A stretch of 64,000 nt of DNA. Source: Floccularia luteovirens (lineage: Eukaryota; Basidiomycota; Agaricomycetes; Agaricales; Squamanitaceae). Within the stretch, counting starts at the first letter, position 1. Every line of letters starts with the position of its first letter. Under the pieces are notes generated by a model, which was given only the letters and a program-made list of their open reading frames with translations, was not told the origin of the DNA and made no database searches. The DNA lies in the NCBI GenBank assembly GCA_009739215.1, contig VSJF01000005.1:558001-622000 (forward strand). The letters are read 5' to 3'. The position numbers and the translations under genes were made by a program. Shown piece by piece: positions 1-11,267 of this stretch.

Positions 1-1209
1 TCGCCTGCGCATCTTTTGTTGTAGGTCCCTTGAGTGTTTGAGTTGTATTGGTCTAGAAAAGCAAATTAGAAAGACGTCCTCGAATGAAAATAGAAGAAAT
101 GGGAATTACCTCGACATTGATGACGTATGTGGCAGAGCCATCATCAGGAATGTAAGCAAATTCCTCTTGTACCTTAAAATGACTACATTAGAACTACTAC
201 AATAATATATCAGAGCCTACATACTCCTTGATCTTTGAAGAAAGAAGTTGCTTGTCCATGAGTTTCTGGGAAGTTGCCGTATGACTGCGCATCAGGTTGA
301 AGGAAAGAGACTGCAATACGCCAATATTAAATCCACGAGTGAATTATGATGGCATGCATCGACTTACAGTGAATCACGAAGATGGTTGCGGTTCCTGCTG
401 CAGCTCCGGGGATACCAAGGAAATGTACGTGATTTTGAGCAAGAGCCATAACGGGCTGGTAATTATCCGTGTTGAAAGCCAACTTTTGGACATCGACCCA
501 TGTCACAGGACTAGGATCTGCGGTTTTCAAAAGTTTCATATCTAGTGAAAATAATTCTCCATGAGAATAAGCATCTACAATATGTGATGTTAATGAAACA
601 TATTCTCTGTAGTGATGGAGGAAAAGAACGTACAGAATACGTTCGTGTCGTGGTCCAGAATGGTGGCAAAAGACGATGTCTGATCGAATCCGGAAACAGT
701 GTTTACATCCTGCGTCGACCATGCTTTTGCTGCTGCATCGTAAATGTGGATGGCATTTGGTTTGGTGGAATCAGCGCCTAGGAAGTAAATTGCGTTGGTG
801 AACTGGGAGTTGGGCACACAAGCGTCAGTAAAAGTGTGAAGTAGAATAACGACTAAATCTTACCTGCGACAGATAGCACGTCGTATTCGGTCCATCAAAG
901 GGTCTTGTTTCGCGGTTATTCAAAGTAATGGGTTTTGAGTGGGAATAAAAACTTACGGTCGTCCTGACGTTGTTATATCTGTTGCATTACCTGGTGGGGT
1001 ATATAGATTCAAAACACTATTCAAGCTCAAAAATGAATAGCCATACCAGACGACCATGTGTCCTGAGTTCCGGCGTTGTAGTCTTTCCCGTTGAAGCCGA
1101 ATGCCAAGAGGTTCCAGGATACATCAAAAGCAACGCATGAACTACCTGCTGCCGCAAGGTTGGATACGGAGAGAACAACGAGAGAAAGGAGAGAAAGGAG
1201 ACGAGCCAT
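1..1209 (-). CDS. Secreted beta-propeller-like protein, 3' end beyond window
   Basis: Start ATG at 1209. The first 21 residues form a clear signal peptide (MARLLSLLSLVVLSVSNLAA). I can splice seven exons: 1047-1209, then short exons ending before donors near 980 and 865, a longer exon ending near 645, and pieces to position 1. Every junction keeps one frame. The spliced protein contains repeated patterns such as IHIYDAAAKAWST and GELFSLDMKLLKTADPSPVTW, which look like blades of a kelch-type propeller. It resembles a family of secreted proteins of unknown function common in mushrooms. The stop codon is not reached, so the C-terminus is missing from the window. The F-box gene lies 190 bp upstream on the same strand. 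Exon structure is well supported; the propeller assignment and any role (cell surface or extracellular binding) are inference. Confidence 0.7.
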
Positions 1210-1399
1210 AAGGAGTGAGTGGCTTGTTATTAAGAAGGGGTTGGAGAGGTTGATAGAAAGAGTGTTAAGGAGTGATTTGTAACTGTGAAAATTGTACAAC
1301 GAGCTGGCAACGCCAAACTTCTGATGGTCACACAAAATAAAATATGATTACATTGACACGTGGCCTACACAGAAAATGAAATATTTATCAATACTTATA

Positions 1400-2633
1400 C
1401 TACAATTCAATCACTCTTGACCAACCCGGGTCGCCTTTGTTAGGGATCCTGGGCGTATAATATACAACCAATGATTTATTCTCCCCGTTTGAATTTCGAA
1501 GGACCTCTTTCGCCACTGGAATGCAGGGTTGCAAAATCTCACTGTCCTCAAAATCCATCCTCCAAGTCCTCAATTCAATTTTTGAAATATGATCCAAATG
1601 TTTTAACACTCGAATTGCCGCCTGTTGCAAACAGTGAATACCATTTGAACTTGCAGAAAAGGCAATCTTACAGGGGGAACCTCTGTACCAAACTTCATCG
1701 AGCGCAAATTCTGTGCTGCCAACACAATATCTAATCGTACCGCAGAATTAATGAGAGGAATGCGCGAGGTGTAATATATGGACAAACGTTTCATCATCTT
1801 CACATCGGGCCTAAACCCTTCCAAAACTTCTACTACCTTGCATTCCTTATCTATTGTGTCAACAAGGTCTCTTCCATCCGCTCCATTGCAGATGATAGTT
1901 TTCACATTATGACAGCATTTCAAAATACTCTTCGCATGCGAGGGCAAGATAACAGTTCGCACTGTCGGGAAGTAATGACCCTCAAAGTACAGTTCCAGCA
2001 AATCAGCCATTCTTTCTTGTGCACGGAAAACTTGGAAAGTTTCCAGGTTTGGAAGGCTCTCGATGCATCGAATCAGAGCAGGAAGCACCGTTGAATGGGA
2101 ATATCTCGTAAGACACACGTTCAACACGCTATGAAAATCTTATTTAATACAGATGGCTCAACGATCGAGCGACCACAAATAGTGCCTCACCGAACATGAA
2201 TCGCATACTCGGGGTGAAGCGTTAGGCCTAGACTTGTCCTTCCCAAGACCCCTGTTATGATGCGGTACCAAGAGACCGGAATATCCTCTCCAATGATGCT
2301 AGGCACAGGGGGTAGTTTTGGATCAATGTAAATGGCACAAATATCCACTCTTTCCCAAAGGAACTGGAAGAAAAATCTACGCCAGGACCGGCATGTTTGA
2401 GATAGAGCACGCAAGGTGTTAGCGCGTTCTAATGATTTTGAGGGCAATAATTGTACGCTGTGTGGGTAAATCGTCGGTAGTCTCATGGCAGTAGGACAGT
2501 ACGAGAGGATTTCGAACAAAATTTCCGGTGGAAGCTCGGATGCACTGCGGCGGATATGCGATTTAGTGTCACCCTTTCCTGCCTGAGAATCTCTGCTTTT
2601 CAAAGTGTACGTTTTTCCTCGACGAAGCTTCAT
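1400..2633 (-). CDS. F-box protein
   Basis: Three exons (2191-2633, 1672-2128, 1400-1621) join in frame to 373 residues. Introns are 62 and 50 nt with GTGAGG and GTAAGA donors and TAG/CAG acceptors. An F-box-like segment starts near residue 33 (ASELPPEILFEILSYCPTAM) and continues to LRALSQTCRSWRRFFFQFLW, the usual agaric F-box with its conserved Leu-Pro and Cys-x-x-Trp positions. The remainder is a leucine-rich-like region (CIESLPNLETFQVF, KCCHNVKTIICN). F-box proteins bind Skp1 and present substrates to an SCF ubiquitin ligase; the substrate here is unknown. This family is greatly expanded in agarics. A tandem, decayed paralogue lies just upstream. The small 50-nt second intron is needed, because unspliced reading hits a stop. 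Confidence 0.8.
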
Positions 2634-2989
2634 TGTTATATATGAGCTGTGTCGTACTAGAGATATAATCAACACTTTGCCGGACACAAACTCAATCGCG
2701 ATATTACTACTCACTTCGGCTGTTATAGATATCTCAAAGCTATTGTTGGATCACAATCTATACAAAGATATGAAAACTCATTTCAGTAACAGAAGGAATG
2801 CGCATGGCAAAGTAAAGTACCTTCCGCACGATAAATGCATGGTTTGCATAAAAGTGATTGGTGATTCGCTATGCTTGGAGCCTTCAATTATACAAGTATA
2901 TCTGGGAATTTATTATTTGTTCATATTTCACCATGATTTCATCGATAATCTCTTTGGGATGACAAAATAAAAACACACAACATATATAA

Positions 2990-4241
2990 TACATACTTAC
3001 TTGTCTCTCCAAAGGGCCGCATTCTAATCTGAAACGCATGATAACGAAACTGTGAGATATGAGACTGGTTCAGCCGTGGTAGCACTACTGCCAAGCGAAT
3101 CTGGAAAATCAGCATTTTATCAGGGTCACCCCAGAAAAGACTTCCAAGGCATAGTGACACGCCTTAAGCAAGAGAAAGAAGATCATTCGTGCAGGTTGTT
3201 GAAAGTGCGTTGTTGAAGCATGGAAACACAGCCGAGATTCTCATGCACTTTGAGGCAACCAATAAACTGGATAGTTTTGTGTTACCATAGCTCAATAACT
3301 TGTGACCATGTTTCGCTTCTCCCAGGATAAATATTGCACGTGAAGTACAATCCGTAAAGATCCATTTCCAATCTGTTTTCGATTTCATTCGCAACAGGAA
3401 TGACCTAAGTTCCAAGTCTCTTCAGTCAGAAATTACGCAGACTCCATTGAGTCCAAAATACTATGAAGATCTCTTATATGATGATAATTTCGGATTGAAA
3501 AAAAAATCCCTCATATCAGTGGATCCAAACTTCATAAAACGCGGATGAAAGACAAAAGAACGAACGTCTCATCAACTTTCCATCGAGTAAAACCCCTCCA
3601 TAAATCCTGCTCTAGTATTACACTAACAAATCCACATCCGTCTCCTACTGTTGCACACGGTAATTTTACCTCGGGATAGCATCGTATAATATGGTGCACA
3701 TGTGAGGATAAAATAGCAATTTGCTTCGCCGAGAATCTTATCCATGAAAGTAGGTCCTCAATATACATATTATCTGAGAAACTAGCAGCACGGTTCCATG
3801 AGAACACCTTGTCAAGATACACGTTTGACACATAAGAATAGTTCGGTTGAAAAAGGGATACTCTTACCGGATGTCGTGAACTATATATTTTGGGTTAAGT
3901 GATTGACTTGAACTTCGCTTTTCTAATGCCTTGGATATTTGTAGATACCAAGGTCCTGGAATGACTTCTCCCGTTATGGTCCGCTTTTACGCGAATTGCG
4001 CTAACGTCGACTATTTCCCTTTTAGCATACCATGTAGGGCATGCTTGAGAGAGTACACGCAAAATATGTGTGCGAACCAGAGTGGTTGAAGGCAATAGCT
4101 GCGCGCCGTGAGGATAGGTAGTAGGACATGATCTACATCAAGAGTTCCAATGGAAGTTTAAGTGCCGTCGCAAGACAGGGCATAAGTAGTACTGCCGATC
4201 TAACGAGTCTTGATATTTCCCCTTTTCGAGGGAGGTTTCAT
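2990..4241 (-). pseudogene. Decayed tandem paralogue of the F-box gene
   Basis: Pieces of the neighbouring F-box protein can be followed in order but in broken frames. The start region (ATG at 4241) reads MKPPSKRGNIKTR then a stop, against MKLRRGKTYTLKS in the intact gene. Near 4090 PSTTLVRTHILRVLSQACP matches PSKSLERANTLRALSQTC. Near 3700 SSHVHHIIRCYPEVKLPCA matches PSHAKSILKCCHNVKTIIC. Near 3360-3120 weaker matches to the C-terminal part occur. The segment between the F-box and the middle match is shortened by a large deletion. Non-coding sequence upstream of the two start codons (about 2640-2960 against 4250-4610) is also recognisably similar, so a segment and not only the coding part was duplicated. 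No functional product is expected. Confidence 0.75.
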
Positions 4242-5517
4242 GTTAATATATATGAAGTTGGTGGGCTGGAGGGAATATATTACACGGTCATCGTGTGATG
4301 AACAGTAGACACACATACATGTTATTCTTCTTATCGAGTTTTCAGACTATCCTTGAATCACAATCTGTAAACGATATGAACTCATTTCCAATATTTGGAA
4401 TGTGCGTGGCCACTGGCTTCAGTTGCCGATGACAGCATGAGACAGGCGAGTGCACAGTACATTTCCGCACGGCAAACGCGTGTGTTCGCCAGCCCCTAGG
4501 CAAGGCTGAGTTTCTCGTAGCGCAATAGTATTTACTAGGCTCTTGAAAGGTGGGTATTCGTTTTTAACCTGCACAAAACAAAATTAGAGTTTATTTGTCC
4601 ATATTTCATGCAGGCTCAATGTAGCTGGGAAGGGCTGGACGCCTTGTGTGCCAAGTTTCTGGTTAACACATTGTAATGGAGAAGGGCACATGCAGAAATT
4701 GCTGCAAACACGTCCTTTGCAATTGGGTGAGGAGGAGACCTATCCACTCAACGACTCTTCCTAATTTGAAACGCGTGATGAAAGACATACTGCACGGGTG
4801 CGTCATAGTGGTGGCTGGAATTATTCCCAACAGCGTTCCTATATGGCCTGGGTTACAGTTCGTGGTATCCGTTAGTAGAACCAGATCCAACCCACCATAC
4901 AGCCGACAGCAACCAGAGTGTTATATTCACAGCAAGAACAAACCCGAAAAGAACAGCCGCCAGAATGGGTCTCATTTACGATTATTTCATCGATATCCTC
5001 CGTACTATCGTGCTTCTATGGACAAGTCTTTGCTCAAGAACATCTTCCGAACAATTTTCGCATGACATTGAATTTGGGTTACCTAGGAACGTCATTTCTG
5101 CCAAGGATAATTATGGTATGGGGTTGACCCACATAATTCCCACCATCACCCTTTGCTGTGTGCTTATATGTAGCACCCATAGAAAAATCTTCCGCATTCA
5201 TGTCCTATCCGTCAGGCCGCTTTGCTGCTGAGGAGTCGGTGTTAGCAGGGCAAAAGACTTCAGGTCTAGTAGGTGTGTGATTTTGGGCGTCGATAATCAA
5301 ATGATCCCATCAAGAACTAACAGCAAAATCATCGTCTTCTTTCATCAGGACTGGGCTATGCAGCGGAATGGGCAGCATTTCACAACAGTACCCCCAGGAT
5401 GCCTAACAGTAATTATTCTTGTGAAAAGGACGCATACTATTTTCTAGGTACGTTGTTCACCAAACGTGAGAACTCCTGTTCATCGTATTCCATGGTTACT
5501 GTAAAAAGGTGATACAG
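4242..5517. other. Intergenic stretch without a convincing gene
   Basis: The first 370 bases are the degraded duplicate of the F-box upstream region. Short open frames lie between 4676 and 5231 (plus) and 4663 and 4890 (minus), but none has recognisable domains or a consistent splice pattern. Part of 5350-5517 may hold upstream exons of the orphan gene that follows: a small exon opening with ATG at 5354 and a GTGAGA...ACAG intron ending at 5517 are possible, but I could not make the phases agree. Confidence 0.4.
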
Positions 5518-6026
5518 CTCCTCAAATCAGCACTTTCGGTCTTTACTCAAAAGCTGTAAACCCCAAACCTTCGCCTACACGAGGCCACCTCTTCCACCCC
5601 TATGAGAAGGCACGTTCTAGGAGAGGCTGCATTATCGTCGATGGAAAAGCTGTTCCAGATGACGTGGAAATGCTTAAAGAAGATAGCGACAGCGAAGAAA
5701 GCTTCTACTCAGCCAGTACAGAATCAGATCTTTCATTACCCTTGACTCCGCAGAGTGCTTCACCTTCACCACATGTATGGGTTGCTGGTCTGGATTCATC
5801 TTGGGAAAACGAAGTAATCTATGGCATGAACGCGTTCCGCGCGAGCCGCATAGAAGATCCTTTGTGCGACTACCTCCCTATGCCTAATAAGCGGCCTCCA
5901 GACGTCGCGACAGATTTGAACCTCATAATGCAATGGCACAATGATAGGGGTATACCCCCTCCTCTCAGAACACAACAAAAGACCGCCCCAACATGGAACC
6001 AGAACCGAGATTTCCAATTTCCATAG
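5518..6026 (+). CDS. Orphan exon of a hypothetical protein
   Basis: An open frame runs from a likely acceptor (ACAG at 5514-5517) to TAG at 6024-6026, about 168 codons. It has protein-like composition throughout: a basic segment (RGHLFHPYEKARSRRGCIIV), a Ser/Glu/Asp-rich stretch (EDSDSEESFYSASTESDLSL), a Pro/Ser linker and a globular-looking end (DLNLIMQWHNDRGIPPPL). The first in-frame ATG is at 5670 and would remove the basic part, so I prefer that this is the last exon of a gene whose 5' exons I could not resolve. I do not recognise the family. No signal peptide or membrane segment is visible. It is not paralogous to its neighbours. Confidence 0.45.
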
Positions 6027-6900
6027 TCTCGACCAGAACTTCGCCAACAGCCCCATTTATCGTTACTTATAAATTAATACAGTCTTCCACACAAAGTTTG
6101 TGCTCCCCGATCCTTACTTTTCGTTCTTCTTTCTTTACTATCTTTCTCACTTATGTGCACATCTTTATTTCTGGAATAAATCCAAGGTAGTTTTAAAAAA
6201 CCGCTTTTGTCTATATGTAAATTGGTCGTGTAGGAGGTGATAGTTTAATGTATTGTAACTATGGATTCCAAGCTTTTAATATACATAACCAAGTAAATTT
6301 CGAAAATAATTAAAACTTGCGAAGCTAATAGAGTTACCCATCCTTAATTGCGTGTGTTCATCCATTTGGGGGATGATTTGAACTTCGATTGCAAATTAAC
6401 CTGACAAATGGCTGATAGGGGGGTAATATGTCTTCTACTAATTCATATTGGTTTTTACTGAATTAGGCGGCGTGTACTTGCAAGGGTGGGCGAACCATTT
6501 GCAGACTCAGAATTGTGCAGCAGAAAATATCTAATTTGACTTCCTGGTAATATTGACTATTGGCGTTGATCACATCTCCATTTCCTCCTTTCCCTTGGAC
6601 ACCATTTCCATGGAAGAATGAACTTTTCTTTTGTCGGTAACCAGATCCTTTTTTTTTACTCCTGAGGTGCGGAAACCAGAGAAACAGGATATTAAGCGAT
6701 CGATTTCATTTCATTTCATTTTGGTGTATGACAACCATGAATCATAATAGTTTTTGTCAAGGTCTCCATACCAACACCACACGCAACGGAAACTCTTCTC
6801 AAAAAAATAACAATACAACTCACAATGCTTTCATTCTCTATCAGCCAGCAGTGAATTACTATACACATTTTCCGCATTGGGTCCTCTAGTGTAAACGAGA
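6027..6900. other. Intergenic, AT-rich
   Basis: This stretch lies between two converging 3' ends. I see only AT-rich sequence, a short ATTTC pentamer run near 6706-6720 and a T8 tract near 6648. No gene-like frame was found. Confidence 0.5.
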
Positions 6901-8404
6901 CTAAACCCAACGCTGTACAATAACGCTGTTCACAAGACCAGCATTTTCAATTGTTACCGAGTTATCATCGAGTGTACGATTCGGGAACGTTGTACCAATG
7001 GTGTAAGGACGTGTCAAGTTTTCTGGGCGAGAGCTATGAATGATGCGGAACGTCAATAACGAAATCAGCTACTAATCAAGATTAACTCACGCATTGATAA
7101 AGTTCCGGAGGTCTTGAACTGTATGAGTCAGATTCATTCTGCAGACCATTCTGAGAAATGGTAGACAACGTTAGCACATTTGATATTGGACAATATTAAT
7201 CATTAATGAGAGTCCAACACACCTCGTACCATCCGCCAAACGAATTTGCACACTTGTTGTTGGGAGATTCTGATCCACTTCAAACCGCGTGTTTAAGCTT
7301 TCCTTTTCTTTGTTGACGGATTGGGCCCTACTGGTTGATGCAGACGAAGATGACGAAGGGAATGAACCTGGCATAGATGTACCAGAGCTCACAACCTCGG
7401 GTACTGGAGCTCCTAATCGATGACCTACACCTGCAAATAGTGATGCTGACCGTGGCGGGACATACTCTTCTTCTGTGCGTTTGGCTACGCGTAATTCCAC
7501 AGGTTGACCAGCGCGCACATTTAGGATAGAAGGTGGTGCACGGCTAAATCATAGTGTTAAAAAAATGATGTATTTTTTAAAAGGAAGATGTATACCCAGC
7601 ATGGATCTCTGAGAGCACTTGGGCGTTATTGGGATCATCATACCTCATAAGGGGCCCTTCCTCAACCGTGAATCCGTCACGCCAGAAGGTGAGGCGCCGG
7701 ATAGCAGTCTCCTCTATACAATAGTTAGGTCAAGAGAGAACAAGTGGAATAATTTAGCATTACTACCTTCTTCAGGGACAGGGGCATCCGGATCTGGAAT
7801 GAAAGAACTCGGGACATCGTCACTCCCGAGAACGTGTCCCCCACCAAAGAAAGCCTGTGACCGGGGTGGGTCACTTGAAACGGCAGGAATAGCGGGACCC
7901 GCTCTTTTTCGCAAAGAAATAAGTTAGGATTAATGCATGATACTGACAGGGGTACGAACTCTGCAGCGCGACGAAGAAGATCCCGAACCATATCACCGCC
8001 CGGCACTGCTCGACGTCTGTCTGGGTTCTCAATCGAAATACCACTTCCATTGAGAATTAGTGCCCTTTAGGGTGCATGTAAATTGATAATGAGCCAACCT
8101 GCGCTCGCCACCGGCAAACCAACTTTCCCGTTTATCAGGATCGTTTTCATCATTTTCGTCATAGTCGTCATCATCGTCATCTGTTGTATGAGGACGGGAT
8201 GCAGGTTCTGGATTACTTCTTCATGGAATTGACATTTCTACCGAGGTCTAAAAGTGGATGTGCGTACCCAGACCATGCACCGATTCGCCCTACTTTGGGT
8301 TTATCTGAACCACGAGCCCAAGAGGCTGGTAGAGGTTCCGATGACCCGCCTCCGAGCGACCTTCCGCCGTCTTGATTTTGATTATGGGATGGGGGTTCTG
8401 ACAT
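6901..8404 (-). CDS. SEP-UBX domain Cdc48/p97 cofactor (Shp1/p47 type)
   Basis: Start at 8404 ([20 protein letters not shown]), stop TAG at 6901-6903, several short introns. The order is: a disordered N-terminus with an acidic run of Asp/Glu near 8170; a SEP domain ([20 protein letters not shown] then [20 protein letters not shown]); a Ser-rich linker; and a C-terminal UBX domain ([13 protein letters not shown], then [20 protein letters not shown] and [14 protein letters not shown]). This architecture is that of yeast Shp1 and animal p47. These proteins recruit the AAA-ATPase Cdc48/p97 for membrane fusion, protein phosphatase 1 function and ubiquitin-dependent degradation, in cytosol and nucleus. 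A UBA domain at the N-terminus, present in Shp1/p47, is not evident here. A decayed copy of the first exon lies at 12944-13026 on the other strand. Confidence 0.88.
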
Positions 8405-8717
8405 GGTACGGATGTAAGTTTATGTGGGAGGACGCGTACGCACTCTTTTCCGATGGTTATCTTTCGTCACGTGAGACTTCGATTTCTTTTATCTTCCTCT
8501 TCATGAGCTATGTAGTAATCATTCAAGATGAACTATTCCCCTTCTTTATTTCATCTTCTAACTGCGCCCTGGAAACAAGGAAATTTTTCTTTTGTAGGAA
8601 ACCTGCGTGCAGAACTGACATGTCAAAAGGTATAAAATGATAATATTTACCTGGTTTTTCTGTACAATTACCTGCTCGATCTACTTCACGCACACACTCG
8701 TTCATATTCAAGTCAAA
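8405..8717 (+). promoter_or_regulatory. Divergent intergenic region with hydrophobin TATA box
   Basis: This 313-bp region separates the divergent UBX (minus) and hydrophobin (plus) genes. A TATAAAA box lies at 8631-8637, about 80 bp before the hydrophobin start, which fits a strongly regulated gene. No other element is claimed. Confidence 0.55.
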
Positions 8718-9159
8718 ATGTTCTTAAAAGTTGCAGTTTCCATTCTTTCCACTATTGCTCTTACTGCACTTGCTGTCCCTACACCCGGCAACGACATCAG
8801 CAACAGTTGCAACACAGGAACAACTTACTGTTGCAACTCTGTCCAGGCTGCCTCTGCCGGAGACCGCAGTTTTATTGCAAGTCTCCTCGGTATTTCTGTG
8901 AAACAAATCACTGGACAACTTGGTTTTCAATGCAGTCCTCTTAGTGTCATCGGACTCGGTAGCAACTCTTGGTATGATCGTCTTTCGCCATGACATTAGG
9001 GTTATTCGCTCATTCATCTCTAGCAACGCCTCACCAACTTGCTGTACTGGTAACAACTATAGTATGACTGCATTTTCTATTGTTGTGAACCTCGTCTAAC
9101 ATACTGTTCTAGATGGTCTCGTTGTTGTTGGATGCACCCCAATTACCATCAACCTTTAA
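8718..9159 (+). CDS. Class I hydrophobin
   Basis: Three exons (8718-8971, 9024-9061, 9113-9159) give 112 residues. Residues 1-18 are a signal peptide (MFLKVAVSILSTIALTAL). The mature part carries all eight cysteines in the class I order C-x6-CC-x32-C-x12-C-x5-CC-x12-C. Hydrophobins are secreted and self-assemble into amphipathic layers at air interfaces, coating aerial hyphae, fruit bodies and spores. The fourth lone cysteine codon (TGC) is formed across the first intron (TG|C), which confirms the splicing. Two further hydrophobins near 53-54.6 kb have the same intron positions, so all three are paralogues. A TATA box lies about 80 bp upstream. Confidence 0.93.
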
Positions 9160-9306
9160 GAAACTTCGGAATTCGCTATGCAGTGTCCAGTTCCGAATGA
9201 ATGTTATGTACCTAATATTCCTGACCTTAATCATTGTTGCATGATCGGCGATATGTTTTTGTGACGTCATAATGTTACGTGAAACAATACCCCTACTGAG
9301 ACAATG

Positions 9307-9313
9307 TATAAAA
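9307..9313 (+). promoter_or_regulatory. Candidate TATA box of the NTF2-like gene
   Basis: TATAAAA lies 46 bp before the ATG at 9359. The short distance would give a very short leader, so this is a weak call. Confidence 0.3.
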
Positions 9314-9358
9314 TGTTCGATTTCGGAAGCAACCTCTTTCACTCCCCCTCTATCTATC

Positions 9359-10221
9359 ATGCAGGCTCCATTAAAAGAAATCGGCTCTGTATTCTCCCTC
9401 ATCTCTTCTGCACCCACACCAGATGTCCAGAAAGTTGCCACAAACAGGTTTTATACATCGGATGCCGGGTTGCATCATCCGTTATTTTCTGTGAAACCAG
9501 CACCCCTATCGAGAGAAAGCATTCTTGGAGTGTATCAGTCAGCACAGTCAGCTCCATTCACTATCATTGACAATATAGCTTTTATATAGATGGCTTCGTG
9601 TGATTTGTTCCAATGTTGAAACTGATGTCGAAAATACAGGCAGGTCTGAATTCTGTTTCTTCGTAGCATATACTCATACATCACACAAGTATTCGACAAA
9701 AAGAACGGTATTGCTTATGTTGAGGTCACGCAACGGTACCATTTTCGCATATCCCCCTTTAAACCAGTTCGGTGTCGGTATGTCTCCACAACCTTGAAAT
9801 CTTGCCACTACATCCAATCAATGCCTTTTAGTTTCTTGTCCCGCATGAAGCTGCGTGAAGAAAATGGAAAATACTTGATTTGCCTGCAAGAAGATTATTT
9901 TCAACCAGATGTATGCACTCATTTCTTCAAAGAAACTATCTAAATCCATTATAATTTCTATATCAGGAATTGACGTCTCTTCTTGTCCCACCACTCGCCC
10001 CTGTCGTTCGATTCATGCTATATGCGGGTACTATCACGTCAAACATCTTAGCCAAGTCTGCTCAAGTTATTGGATTTTGGCGAGCTCCTGCTGGGATTGA
10101 CTATGACAGTAATGATAACGCTCGTAGCACTGGCACCTCTGCTAGGCACCAGCGGAGGAGAAACACAGAAGCTCGTTCACGTACGGCCACACAACAAAGG
10201 AAGCGAAGTTCGAAATGGTGA
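9359..10221 (+). CDS. NTF2-like (SigF-type) domain protein
   Basis: Spliced in five exons from ATG at 9359 to TGA at 10219-10221. The pieces read MQAPLKEIGSVFSLISSAPT, DAGLHHPLFSVKPAPLSRES, then GVYQ|WLRVICSNVE, V FDKKNGIAYVEVTQRYHFR, SPFKPVRCR and LREENGKYLICLQEDYFQPD, followed by a hydrophobic segment (LLVPPLAPVVRFMLYAGTIT). This is a fungal family with an NTF2-like (SnoaL/SigF) fold, seen in many mushrooms, of unknown function; the hydrophobic helix suggests membrane association. The second intron (9640-9689) needs a GC-AG donor to keep frame. Near the C-terminus an alternative frame stays open to 10381 and reads GNEPERKNQRPQSDAPPYNT, so the exact end is uncertain. Confidence 0.7.
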
Positions 10222-11267
10222 ACACTTGGACTCCCGCACCACAGCCGACAACAGCAACGTCAGCCTCAGACGCCGAAATGAGCTTCATGGTAATGAGCCG
10301 GAACGTAAGAATCAACGGCCTCAAAGTGATGCACCCCCGTATAATACTCATGCCACCGACCATACACAGTCTGTTAATTAATGGTCAGGTTTTGTTGCGT
10401 AATGTTTTGTCAACAGAGGGTAGAAATAATAGTAGATCTGGTCTAATTGCCAATGAATTTTGCGTATATGAGTGGTTATACCCGCTACGTAGTTAGGGGG
10501 ACTTGGCGTCGACAAAATTTCAGGTTTCTTCAGGTTTTTCTGTTTGGTGCTCAACGCTCAACTTGTACACCCTTTCGTACGTACGTTAGTATCGTTGTGT
10601 TAGAGACGGTTTCGGTGAAGAGCTGGAGTTTGAGACAATTTAACCTACTGACGCGCTTTTGTCTCTGACAAATCTTTAGTCAGATGTTATATGAACGGTG
10701 AATGTTTCAACTTCTGGGTGTGGTCCGAACTTCCTTCTCTCGAAGGACGACTGTGGATGTCGATGGGTTTGGGGGTGTGTTCTTTTTTGGATTTTTTTGG
10801 AACATTTTGTGATTTGACTGTTGTTGCCGATGCTGTTGATACAGAGTCTTTCCATGGATGAAACTTGTCTTCGTTATTTGACCAGTCTGAAACTATGGAT
10901 CAAGACAGTTTGTCACCATATCAGTTCAGGTCATGTTGTGTGGTGTCAATGGATGTAGTGTGATTTTTTGTGGTATTCACCGTTGAATTAGAAAGGGAAT
11001 TGTTACGATGACTTCTTCAAATACACAACGTACTATTCGATTGGTCCGGGAATCTTAAAGTCTTGCATTTAGCTTTCGAGCATTAGTATATTTATCGGAG
11101 TACAAAAAGGATCTAAACTTGAAGAATAAATTTTTGGTTACCCAAAAACTTGTCTTATCAAAGGATGGTTGTTTCAATTCATAAAACACTTTATTGTCAC
11201 TCTGCAATATATCTACGATCTGACTGTTTGTGTAGAATGAGTTGGAGGCAAAAAAAAATGAATTGTT
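10222..11267. other. Intergenic
   Basis: Apart from the alternative tail of the NTF2-like gene up to 10381, I see no coding signal. The sequence is T/G-rich around 10780-10830 and AT-rich after that. Confidence 0.5.

Noticed and set aside
1600..1680. Apparent frameshift in the F-box gene at 1400-2633
   Set aside because: A normal 50-nt GTAAGA...CAG intron resolves it.
4676..5231. Overlapping plus-strand frames that might be a small Cys-rich protein
   Set aside because: No signal peptide, no family pattern and no splice links; three overlapping frames of similar quality suggest chance.
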